This document shows, in pieces, positions 6,860 through 14,668 of a stretch of DNA of 33,663 nucleotides. The position numbers were made by a program, and so were the translations under genes. The notes below the pieces were generated by a model, which worked only from the letters and a program-made list of their open reading frames with translations, made no database searches and was not told the origin of the DNA. Within the stretch, counting starts at the first letter, position 1. The number at the start of each line of letters is the position of its first letter. Source of the DNA: SIG452 sp045541975 (GTDB taxonomy: Bacteria > Bacillota > Clostridia > UMGS1840); the NCBI GenBank assembly GCA_045541975.1, contig JAZQKB010000008.1, positions 1-33,663 on the forward strand. Reading direction: 5' to 3'.

Positions 6860-7957
6860 ATGATAAAAAAATTTTTAGCACTGATTACGGTGGCTGCTAT
6901 GATACTTTGTGTACCCTGTTTTGCAGAAGAATCCAATGCCCCGTTGATTTACATTCTCACCTTGGAGGACGCCATAGATATGGCTCTCACCAACAATCAG
7001 CAATTGGTGGCATGTCAGGTAAAAAAGGATGCGGCAGAGACGTCTTTGTCTGTAGCAAAAACTGAGCAGTATGCTGCAAAAAAATCACCGTTTGCCATCA
7101 ACGAGCTGATTTATGTGAAAAACGGATATGCTGTTGCAGCACAGGAAATGCAAATACGTTTGGCAGATGCAGAATACCAACAACTCACCAATCGCATCTC
7201 CTATCAGGTAACCGAAAAATACTTTCAAATCAAACTGGCAGAGCAGTTGGTTCTGATTCATGAAAATGGTGTGCAAATGGCAGAAGAAAACCAACAGCTG
7301 GTATCCACACAGTTAACACTGGGAATGGTTTCAGAATTAGAAGCTGCCAATGCAGAAATTCAAGTCAAGCGAACCTCGTTAGCATTGGAAGATGCACGCA
7401 GAAATCTGGCTCTCGCCAAAGAAGACTTTAAAATTGCGCTGGGGCTAAGCGGTCCCTGTGATTTTTCTCTGACAGATACCGTTACGATGGAAGAATATCT
7501 GCCGGATGCTGCAACAGATATTCCGAAAGCGATGGAAACACGCTACGATGTGGCAGCACTTCGGGAAGTGGCAAAGCTTGACGAACTGTATTTTACCATC
7601 ACCAAAAAAATCACGGCGGAAAATACCGCAAACTACAAAAATGCAGAAAGCACTTATCTGCAAAGCAAATATAACTACGATTCCAATTCCCGCTTAATCG
7701 GACTTTCCATTCAGGCATCCTGCAATAACATTGCCTCCACCAAAGGAAATCTGGAAATTGCAGAGCTTTCGCTGAATGTGAAACAGCGGGAATACGACAC
7801 CGCAAAGCTAAAGTTTGAAATGGGCATGATTACCAACTTGGAACTGGTCAAAACCCAAACCGAATTACTGCAATGTCAGACAGAACTGGAAAGTGCAAAG
7901 CTTTCCTACAAGCTGGCAGTGGAAAAATATCAGTATGAAATTACATACGGCGTATAG
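6860..7957 (+). CDS. TolC-family efflux protein, apparently without beta-barrel segments
   Basis: A 365-residue exported protein, shorter than typical TolC/OprM proteins (about 430-490). A Sec signal peptide covers about residues 1-22 (MIKKFLALITVAAMILCVPCFA). The rest consists of two similar halves of long alpha-helical coiled coil, each carrying a TolC-type helix such as QLTLGMVSELEAANAEIQVK and KFEMGMITNLELVKTQTELL. Where family members carry the two membrane strands between the helices there are only about 16 residues here (KKSPFAINELIYVKNG), and the second half has a similarly short link. The protein could therefore form the helical tunnel or an adaptor docking element but not an outer-membrane pore. 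It is the first gene of the RND operon, with GAAAGGAAG as ribosome site. Confidence 0.8.
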   Translation: MIKKFLALITVAAMILCVPCFAEESNAPLIYILTLEDAIDMALTNNQQLVACQVKKDAAETSLSVAKTEQYAAKKSPFAINELIYVKNGYAVAAQEMQIRLADAEYQQLTNRISYQVTEKYFQIKLAEQLVLIHENGVQMAEENQQLVSTQLTLGMVSELEAANAEIQVKRTSLALEDARRNLALAKEDFKIALGLSGPCDFSLTDTVTMEEYLPDAATDIPKAMETRYDVAALREVAKLDELYFTITKKITAENTANYKNAESTYLQSKYNYDSNSRLIGLSIQASCNNIASTKGNLEIAELSLNVKQREYDTAKLKFEMGMITNLELVKTQTELLQCQTELESAKLSYKLAVEKYQYEITYGV

Positions 7958-7977
7958 AAAGTGAGGCAATAAGCATT

Positions 7978-9300
7978 ATGAAACGATATATCAGCATCCT
8001 TCTCAGTGTGATATTAGCGGTAGCCTTATCTGGATGTGCAACAAAAGAAGCACCCCAAGAGGCTGCAGGCATCCCTGTGGAAATCACGGTAGCCTCCGTA
8101 GGCAGTATGCAGGAGCATTACACCCTTTCCGGTTCTGCGGCTCCCATTGCGGAAGCAACCGTTGTTGCCAAAACACCAGGCAAGATTTTATCCTTACATG
8201 CAAAGCTTGGGGACAGCGTGTCTCAAGGCGATTTGCTTTGCGCTTTGGATAAGTCAGATGTGCTGCAAAACGTGAAATCTCTGAGCGCTCAGTTAGAACA
8301 AGCAAACGCAAATATTGAATCTGCACAGATTAATTCCAACCGTGCCCAAGGCGCAGGTTACGAGCAAACCCTGATGCAGGCAGATTTAGCCGCAGCTCAG
8401 GCAAAAAGCGCTTTGGACCAGGCAAAAATTAATCTGGATATGCAAACCACAAACTATGAAAATATGAAAGTTCTGTACGAACAAGGCAACATTTCCCGTG
8501 TTAGTTTTGAAGGTGTGCAGGGCCAATATCAGGCAGCAGTTTCCTCTTACGAAACCGCAAAAATTGCTCACGATAATGCAATCCGCAGCCAGGAACTTGC
8601 CAAGCAGACAGCTGACGAAAATGTGATTGCAGCAAGCTCCGGTGTTACCGGTGCCACCGCCGGACGAAATGTATTATTGGCACAGTTGGAATCGGCACAA
8701 AAAACTCTGTCTGATATGGATATCAGCGCCCCCATTGACGGAATGGTGGTGATGGAAAATGCCAAAGTGGGAGAACTGGCCACCGGTGCACTGTATCAGA
8801 TTGCAGACATCTCCAAAATCCAGTTTAAGTTAAGCGTCCCGGAAAGCATCATCAACAAAATTTATGTAGGGCAAACAGCCTCTGTATCTGTAAATTCCGC
8901 TCAGAAAACCGTGGAAGCATCTGTAACCTCCGTATCCCCCGGGGTGACGGCTCAAAGTGGTGGCTACACAGTTGTGGTGGAAATTGACAACGAAGATTCC
9001 ACCATTAAACCCGGTATGGTAGGCACTGTGAAGTTTTTGATGAACGAAGCAGAACAAACCATCACTTTACCTCTGGAAACCATTATCACAGAAGATGAAA
9101 ACACCTTTGTTTACATAGAAAAAGACGGCATCGTTACCAAAACTCCCGTCACCTTGGGAATGAAAGACAGCGAAACTGCAGAAGTTCTGGAAGGTGTTTT
9201 GGAAGGAGACCGTGTGGTATCCCGCGGACAGCATACCGTGTCTGACGGTGTGAAAGTTCGGGTTGTGAAAGAACATAAAGGAGGTTTGACTCCCGAATGA
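7978..9300 (+). CDS. RND efflux periplasmic-adaptor-type lipoprotein (HlyD/MFP family)
   Basis: A 440-residue membrane fusion protein. The signal ends in a lipobox, LSGC, with Cys20 as the lipidated residue, so it should be anchored to the outside of the cytoplasmic membrane. Domains in order: first half of the lipoyl domain (about 60-90, AKTPGKILSLHAKLGDSVSQGD), a long coiled-coil hairpin (about 95-240), the returning lipoyl half (SAPIDGMVVMENAKVGELA), a beta-barrel domain (about 280-355), and a membrane-proximal domain ending in VVSRGQHTVSDGVKVRVV. It links the permease to the TolC-like protein. Its stop codon overlaps the permease start (ATGA), indicating translational coupling. Confidence 0.92.
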   Translation: MKRYISILLSVILAVALSGCATKEAPQEAAGIPVEITVASVGSMQEHYTLSGSAAPIAEATVVAKTPGKILSLHAKLGDSVSQGDLLCALDKSDVLQNVKSLSAQLEQANANIESAQINSNRAQGAGYEQTLMQADLAAAQAKSALDQAKINLDMQTTNYENMKVLYEQGNISRVSFEGVQGQYQAAVSSYETAKIAHDNAIRSQELAKQTADENVIAASSGVTGATAGRNVLLAQLESAQKTLSDMDISAPIDGMVVMENAKVGELATGALYQIADISKIQFKLSVPESIINKIYVGQTASVSVNSAQKTVEASVTSVSPGVTAQSGGYTVVVEIDNEDSTIKPGMVGTVKFLMNEAEQTITLPLETIITEDENTFVYIEKDGIVTKTPVTLGMKDSETAEVLEGVLEGDRVVSRGQHTVSDGVKVRVVKEHKGGLTPE

Positions 9301-12300
9301 GATTTTTTAAAACCCTGATGAAACGACCTGTCACGGTTCTTATGGTCACCATTATGATGCTGGTATTCGGCGGAATCTCCACCATCAATATGGAGCAGTC
9401 TCTTTTGCCGGATGTTTCCATGCCCAATATCATTGTCATGACCACTTATTCCGGCGCAGGTCCTGAAGAAGTGGAAAAGCTGGTAACCGAACCTATCGAA
9501 CATGCCGTTTCCACAGTGCCGAACTTTGTCAATGTAACCTCCACTTCCTCCTACGGAAGTTCTATGGTCATGATTGAAGTTTCCTCCGAGGCGGATATGA
9601 ATTTCACATCGCTGAAGGTCAGAGAACAAATCAGTATGATTGACGCACTTCTGCCAAGCGGTGCTTCCGACCCCATCATTATGGAATTAGACACCAACCA
9701 AATGCCTGCGCTGGCAATCACGATGACCAGTCCCACAGGACTAACCGAATTTTCTAACCTGGCACAGAACACTTTAATTGACCGTTTAGAATCGGTATCC
9801 GGTGTGGCATCGGTAACAGCAACCGGGGTGTTTGACAATCAGATTCAGATTGATGTGAGAAAAGAAAAAATGGATCAATTCGGCATCAGCTTTTCTCAAC
9901 TTGCCAGTCTGATTCAAATGGAAAGCGCCACTCTGCCCGGCGGGCAGGTAGTGGAAGGACACAATACCTTCACCATTAAAACCAAAGCAGAAATCAAGTC
10001 CTTAGAAGAAATTCAGAATTTGGTGATACAAACGGTGTATGGCAATGTGAAGCTCTCTGAACTTGCCGATATCACCATTGCCCCCAAAGACACAGAATCC
10101 TCCGTTTCCGTAAACGGAGAGGGTGCCATCAGCTTCTACATGTATAAGCAACCTAACCACAGCACCACAAAAGTCTGCGATGCCCTGCTTTCGGAACTGG
10201 ATCAGATTTGCAAAGATTACAACGGAATGCGCTATATTGTAATCTTAGACCAGGCAGAAAGCATCCGGGATTCCATTAATTCTCTGCTGGAATCCGGTCT
10301 TTTAGGTGCATTGCTTGCCATTTTGGTACTGTTTGTATTTTTAAGAAGCTTCCGCTCCACCATTGTTATCGGTTGCGCAATTCCCATTTCGGTAATCGTA
10401 ACCTTTGTGTTTATGTATTTTAACAAAATGTCGTTTAACACCATGTCCCTTTCAGGATTGGTGCTTGGCGTCGGGATGCTGGTAGACAACTCGGTAGTTG
10501 TGTTAGAAAGCATTTACGGATACTTAGAAAAAGGCTATTCTAAAACAGAAGCCGCTATGTTAGGTACCAAAACGGTTGCCATGGCGGTGGTTGCATCCAC
10601 ATTAACTTCCATCGCAGTATACATTCCCTTATTCTTTATGAGTGATAACATTGCCATCACCATGTTTAAAGAAGTGGCAATGACCATTATGTTCTCTCTT
10701 GGTGCATCTTTGCTGGTTGCTCTGACCCTGGTTCCTGTGCTTTGCTCCAAAATTCTGACTTTGGATACCAAAGCCAAAGATAAACCGAAAAAAGAAAACC
10801 GTTTGATGCAAAAATTTCAAAATATTCTGGATCTGGCATTTAGCCACAAGCGGTTTGTCATCATTGGAGGCGTTGTTATTTTTGTCTTAAGTTTAGGTGC
10901 TACCGCACTGCTTGGAATGGAAATGTTCCCTGCCACCGACAGCGGCAGTGTGCAGATTACCTTGCAGCTACCCAAAGGCACTGAACTTTCAGAAACCAAG
11001 AAAGTGGGTAAGGAAGTGCTTGATGTTGTGATGGCACGGGTAACCCCCTTAGTCACAGTAACCGACTGTATGGAAAGCTACGGCTCCGGCGGAATGAGTT
11101 TTGCCACAGCTTCCGACAGCAGCACCGGAACCATTACTCTGATGCTGGAAGACCGAAAATACCGCAGTTATTCTTCCCAGGATATTGCCGAAGAAATCCG
11201 CCAGGCGGTGCAGGATTTTGCAGGCGTTGAAATCACAACATCTGCTTCCGATATGACCTCCCTTCTGATGGGCTCCGGCAGTAATGTTGGCATCAATATC
11301 AAAGGAGACGAATTTGACGAACTGGAGCGTCTGGCAAACGAATGCAGAAACTACCTGACAGGCTTAGACGGCGTTCGTGATGTTTCCACTTCGTTGGACG
11401 AAGTTTCCTACGAATACAATATTGAAATTGACCGTGATAAAACCGCTCTGTACGGGATCCCTGCAAGAAGCATCGCGCAAACGGTACAGTCTGCATTTTT
11501 GGGAAGTCAGGCAGGATCGGTACGAATTGACGGTAACGAATACGATGTCGTCGTTCGTTATCAGGATCAGTACCGTAATACCAAGGAAGATCTGGGAAAC
11601 ATTATGATTCCCTCCTCCACGGGCATGCAAATTCCCCTATCGGAACTGGCAACCGTGAAAAAAGAATCGGTTCCCCTTTCCATTTCCCGAAACGGCAAGG
11701 AAAGAATTGTTACCGTTTCAGCAACTGCTTACGGAAAAACACCCGGCGAAATCAACACGCAGATTGAAGAATTTTTAAAAAGTGTTCCCGTGGAAAACGG
11801 CTATACCATCTCCACCGGTGACTCTGCCAAAGAAATGGCAGAATCCTTTCACCTTCTGTTTTTAATGTTGCTGGTTTCCGTATTGCTGGTTTACATGGTA
11901 ATGGCAGCACAATTTGAATCGCTGCTGCATCCGTTTGCGGTTATGTTTGCAATTCCCCTTTCGATGATTGGAATTGTGCTGGCGTTAATGATTGCAGGAA
12001 TGTCCCTTTCTATCCCTGCTTTAATCGGAATCATTGCATTAAGCGGTGTGGTGGTCAATAACGCCATTGTATTAATCGACTATGCAAATCAGTTAAGGGC
12101 AGACGGAATGACTCTGCAGGATGCCTTAAAAAATGCCTGTGTTACCAGAATCCGTCCCATTCTGATTACCACCATTACCACGATTTTAGGGTTGTTCCCC
12201 ATGGCTCTTTCCAAAGGTGAAGGTGCAGAACTGATGCAACCGCTTGCAGTTTCCTTTATTGGCGGTTTAACCTTTTCCACCATACTGACACTGGTTTTTG

Positions 12301-12401
12301 TGCCCTGTGTGTATATGGTTTTGGAAAACATTAAGACAAAATGCATGAAAAAACTGAAAAAACAGGATCCTAAGGACTCGGTTTCCACTTCTCTTTCCTA
12401 A
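9297..12401 (+). CDS. RND-family efflux permease
   Basis: A 1034-residue proton-driven exporter with the RND plan: TM1 near the N-terminus (RPVTVLMVTIMMLVFGG), a large extracytoplasmic domain, TM2-6 from about residue 335, a second such domain, and TM8-12 at the end. The TM4 motif reads LGVGMLVDNSVVVLES, with Asp-Asn where AcrB has Asp-Asp, and TM10 reads GVVVNNAIVLIDYANQ, with Asn where AcrB has the relay Lys. This pattern is common in RND pumps outside the AcrB group, including SwrC-like proteins of Gram-positive bacteria. The substrate is unknown; amphiphiles, lipids or drugs are the family norm. It overlaps the adaptor by 4 nt and ends at a strong terminator. Confidence 0.93.
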   Translation: MRFFKTLMKRPVTVLMVTIMMLVFGGISTINMEQSLLPDVSMPNIIVMTTYSGAGPEEVEKLVTEPIEHAVSTVPNFVNVTSTSSYGSSMVMIEVSSEADMNFTSLKVREQISMIDALLPSGASDPIIMELDTNQMPALAITMTSPTGLTEFSNLAQNTLIDRLESVSGVASVTATGVFDNQIQIDVRKEKMDQFGISFSQLASLIQMESATLPGGQVVEGHNTFTIKTKAEIKSLEEIQNLVIQTVYGNVKLSELADITIAPKDTESSVSVNGEGAISFYMYKQPNHSTTKVCDALLSELDQICKDYNGMRYIVILDQAESIRDSINSLLESGLLGALLAILVLFVFLRSFRSTIVIGCAIPISVIVTFVFMYFNKMSFNTMSLSGLVLGVGMLVDNSVVVLESIYGYLEKGYSKTEAAMLGTKTVAMAVVASTLTSIAVYIPLFFMSDNIAITMFKEVAMTIMFSLGASLLVALTLVPVLCSKILTLDTKAKDKPKKENRLMQKFQNILDLAFSHKRFVIIGGVVIFVLSLGATALLGMEMFPATDSGSVQITLQLPKGTELSETKKVGKEVLDVVMARVTPLVTVTDCMESYGSGGMSFATASDSSTGTITLMLEDRKYRSYSSQDIAEEIRQAVQDFAGVEITTSASDMTSLLMGSGSNVGINIKGDEFDELERLANECRNYLTGLDGVRDVSTSLDEVSYEYNIEIDRDKTALYGIPARSIAQTVQSAFLGSQAGSVRIDGNEYDVVVRYQDQYRNTKEDLGNIMIPSSTGMQIPLSELATVKKESVPLSISRNGKERIVTVSATAYGKTPGEINTQIEEFLKSVPVENGYTISTGDSAKEMAESFHLLFLMLLVSVLLVYMVMAAQFESLLHPFAVMFAIPLSMIGIVLALMIAGMSLSIPALIGIIALSGVVVNNAIVLIDYANQLRADGMTLQDALKNACVTRIRPILITTITTILGLFPMALSKGEGAELMQPLAVSFIGGLTFSTILTLVFVPCVYMVLENIKTKCMKKLKKQDPKDSVSTSLS

Positions 12402-12411
12402 GAAAACTGAT

Positions 12412-12467
12412 AAGCACAAACAGGCTTTGGCAGACTCTCCTCTGCCAAAGCCTGTTTTTTTGTGCTT
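12412..12467 (+). terminator. Strong terminator of the efflux operon
   Basis: ACAGGCTTTGGCAGA (about 12420-12434), loop CTCTCC, TCTGCCAAAGCCTGT and seven Ts. Outer arms AAGCAC and GTGCTT lengthen the stem beyond the T-run. Confidence 0.9.
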
Positions 12468-12565
12468 ATTTTTCTGAAAATTCATTGATTTTTCCACAGT
12501 TTGCACCCTTTCTCCCACAGCTTAAAATTTTTTTTAAAAAAAGTAAAGAAATTTTATAAAAATAC

Positions 12566-12593
12566 TTGATTTTTTTCAAAAATATGTTAAAAT
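12566..12593 (+). promoter_or_regulatory. Promoter of the dcw cluster (mraZ promoter)
   Basis: TTGATT (12566-12571), a 16-bp spacer and TAAAAT (12588-12593) in a very AT-rich stretch. Start of transcription is expected near 12600, at the first MraZ box, leaving a leader of about 120 nt before mraZ. Confidence 0.55.
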
Positions 12594-12600
12594 GTATATA

Positions 12601-12637
12601 AAAGTGGATGAAAGTGGCACAAAAACCCATGAAGTGG
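12601..12637 (+). promoter_or_regulatory. MraZ operator: direct repeats of AAAGTGG at 10-bp spacing
   Basis: AAAGTGG at 12601-12607 and 12611-12617, a degenerate unit at 12621, and GAAGTGG at 12631-12637, all in one 10-bp phase and directly downstream of the promoter. MraZ proteins are known to bind tandem GTGG-type repeats with this helical spacing and to repress their own operon. Confidence 0.7.
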
Positions 12638-12721
12638 TGAAAATCTTGTCGAAAAACCCATTTCCGGGAATTTTCGGTGGCACTTTCCCAAAAAGCTTAC
12701 AGAAAGGGTATATGTTCCGGT

Positions 12722-13150
12722 ATGTTTTACGGTCAGGCAAAGCATTCCATAGATGCCAAAGGCAGAATCATACTTCCATCCAAATACAGAGAGAATTTGG
12801 GTGAAAGTTTTTTCGTGCTTCGCGGATTTGAAAAATGTCTGTTCGTATATACTCAGGAAGACTACCACGAACTGGAAGCAAAAATCAAAGCACTTCCCAT
12901 TTCCAACAACGGGGGCAGACTTCAGCGATACATCTTCAACCACACAGAATTGGTCACCGCAGACAAGCAAGGCAGATTTGTGGTTCCTCCGGGACTTCGC
13001 GAATTTGCCGGTCTGGATAAAGACATCATCATCGCAGGCGCTTCCTCCAGAATTGAAATTTGGGATGTTGAGGAATACGAAAAATACGAAAAGCAAACTG
13101 AGGACGAACCTCAGAAGCTTTCTGAAATTTTAGAAATTTTTGGAATTTAA
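12722..13150 (+). CDS. mraZ: Transcriptional regulator MraZ
   Basis: A 142-residue protein, exactly the family length, with two AbrB/SpoVT-like DNA-binding halves marked by DAKGR (11-15) and DKQGR (81-85). MraZ forms a ring and represses the dcw operon in studied bacteria. ATG 12722 is chosen because MFYGQ...HSIDAKGRIILP is the universal MraZ N-terminus; an in-frame GTG 45 bases upstream would add non-family residues. The nearest ribosome-like site, AAAGGG (12703-12708), is 13 nt away, a long spacing that may keep expression low. It is first in the dcw cluster and follows its own putative operator. Confidence 0.95.
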   Translation: MFYGQAKHSIDAKGRIILPSKYRENLGESFFVLRGFEKCLFVYTQEDYHELEAKIKALPISNNGGRLQRYIFNHTELVTADKQGRFVVPPGLREFAGLDKDIIIAGASSRIEIWDVEEYEKYEKQTEDEPQKLSEILEIFGI

Positions 13151-13154
13151 GACG

Positions 13155-14075
13155 ATGGAATTTAAGCATGTAAGTGTATTGCTGCAAGAATGCATTGACG
13201 GATTGGCAATTACCGAAAACGGAACCTATGTGGATGCCACTATGGGCGGTGCCGGTCACTCCTTGAAAATTTGCGAAAAACTTTCCGAAAACGGAATGTT
13301 TATCGGGGTGGACCGTGACGAAGATGCTTTTTCGGTAGCAACCCAGCGACTCTCCAAAACCAACTGCCAAAAGCAGTTCATCCGTTCTGACTTTAAAAAT
13401 ATTGCAGAGTATGTTTCCACACCGGTGGACGGTATTTTAGCCGATTTGGGAGTTTCCTCCTATCAGTTGGATAATAAAGACCGCGGTTTTTCCTATCGGG
13501 AAGATGCACCGCTTGATATGCGAATGGATCAAACCTCCCCCTTTAGTGCGAAAACTGTGGTAAACACTTATTCGTTTCAACAATTAGCCAACATCATTTC
13601 CGCCTATGGGGAAGAAAAATTTGCCGCAAGCATTGCAAAAAACATTGTCAAACAACGAGAAGAAAAAGAAATCGAAACCACTGGAGAGTTAATTGAAATT
13701 ATCCGTCGGTCTATGCCGGCAAAAAGCCTTCGGGAAAAGCATCCTGCCAAACGAACCTTTCAGGCAATCCGCATTGAAGTAAACGGTGAGTTAGAATCTC
13801 TAAAGCAGGGGTTAGAAAGCTTTTTTAACCTGTTGAAACCAGGCGGAAGAATGTGTATCATCACCTTTCACTCCCTGGAAGACAGAATCGTGAAAGAATA
13901 TTTTAAAAGTCTGGTGAATGTTTGCACCTGTCCTCCCGAGTTTCCGGTGTGTGTGTGCGGTAAAAAACCGCTTGCAAAAATTATCACCAGAAAGCCGATT
14001 CTTCCCTCCGAAGAAGAGTTGGCAACAAACTCCAGAAGCAAATCGGCAAAGCTTCGTATTTTAGAAAAATTATAA
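13155..14075 (+). CDS. rsmH: 16S rRNA (cytosine(1402)-N4)-methyltransferase RsmH
   Basis: A 306-residue SAM-dependent enzyme that methylates C1402 in the decoding centre of 16S rRNA. Family landmarks are the N-terminal HVSVLLQECIDGL, the SAM motif YVDATMGGAGHS, GVDRDEDAF, ADLGVSSYQLDN, DMRMDQTSPFSA and the C-terminal FHSLEDRIVK. ATG 13155 begins 4 nt after the mraZ stop and gives the standard N-terminus; an upstream in-frame TTG overlapping mraZ would add five residues. Shine-Dalgarno support is weak, so translation is probably coupled to mraZ. Location after mraZ is the conserved dcw order. Confidence 0.96.
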   Translation: MEFKHVSVLLQECIDGLAITENGTYVDATMGGAGHSLKICEKLSENGMFIGVDRDEDAFSVATQRLSKTNCQKQFIRSDFKNIAEYVSTPVDGILADLGVSSYQLDNKDRGFSYREDAPLDMRMDQTSPFSAKTVVNTYSFQQLANIISAYGEEKFAASIAKNIVKQREEKEIETTGELIEIIRRSMPAKSLREKHPAKRTFQAIRIEVNGELESLKQGLESFFNLLKPGGRMCIITFHSLEDRIVKEYFKSLVNVCTCPPEFPVCVCGKKPLAKIITRKPILPSEEELATNSRSKSAKLRILEKL

Positions 14076-14116
14076 GGAATTTTTTCCTATTACATTATAT
14101 AGAAAGGAACCGCATC

Positions 14117-14584
14117 ATGACGTTTGAAAATCTGGCGTATCAGCGCAAACCACAAGAATCTGCAATCGTGCACGATCTTCGCCCCATTGCGGAAAAACGG
14201 CGTAACAAAGAAAAGAAACGTTTACAATTAAAAGTAGCAGTCTGCATTTTCTGTTTCATCCTCGGCGGTATCTCCTTAATTGTTCATAACACGCAAATCA
14301 CAGAGCAAAGCAAGAGAAATGCTGCTCTAAAAACCCAATATGCAGAAATATACTCTGCCAACAAGAAAAAAGAAGTTGAAATCAATCAGAAGATGGATTT
14401 AAAAACCGTGGAAGAATTGGCAATCGCAAGCTACGGCATGAACCGTGCCAGAAGCGAGCAGATTGTGTATATCGACGTGCCCGACCAGGACTACGGCGTT
14501 ATGGCAAAGGCTCCCTCACAAGATGGAGCAACAGATGACCATTTCGGCATTCAAAACGGTATGATAGCATATTTGGGCGAATAA
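14117..14584 (+). CDS. ftsL: FtsL-like cell division protein
   Basis: A 155-residue bitopic membrane protein: a basic cytoplasmic N-terminus (KRRNKEKKRLQLK), one transmembrane helix at about 41-59 (VAVCIFCFILGGISLIVH), then a coiled-coil stretch (about 60-105) and a short tail including VEELAIASYGMNRA. Sequence identity to FtsL is low, as is normal for this fast-evolving family; the call rests on architecture and its fixed place between rsmH and the division PBP. FtsL joins DivIB and DivIC to activate FtsW and the PBP. The ribosome site AGAAAGGAA precedes the ATG. Confidence 0.8.
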   Translation: MTFENLAYQRKPQESAIVHDLRPIAEKRRNKEKKRLQLKVAVCIFCFILGGISLIVHNTQITEQSKRNAALKTQYAEIYSANKKKEVEINQKMDLKTVEELAIASYGMNRARSEQIVYIDVPDQDYGVMAKAPSQDGATDDHFGIQNGMIAYLGE

Positions 14585-14596
14585 GCTAATATGATG

Positions 14597-14624
14597 AATT
14601 GAGGGATGATATCATTCCTCAATT
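14597..14624. repeat. 28-bp near-perfect palindrome between ftsL and the PBP gene
   Basis: AATTGAGGGATGAT (14597-14610) is followed at once by its complement ATCATTCCTCAATT (14611-14624), with one G-T wobble. It lacks a T-run. It lies 45 bp ahead of the PBP start and could be an RNA processing or attenuation hairpin or a protein site. Confidence 0.5.
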
Positions 14625-14668
14625 TTCCATATATTCCCCTTTGGATTTTTCCAAAAAAGGAGTCTCCC

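Noticed and set aside
9111..9629. 172-codon open frame antisense to the adaptor-permease junction
   Set aside because: No family resemblance; both plus-strand genes are intact and coupled.
12587..13096. 169-codon open frame antisense to mraZ
   Set aside because: Covers the dcw promoter, MraZ boxes and mraZ in antisense; composition is not protein-like.
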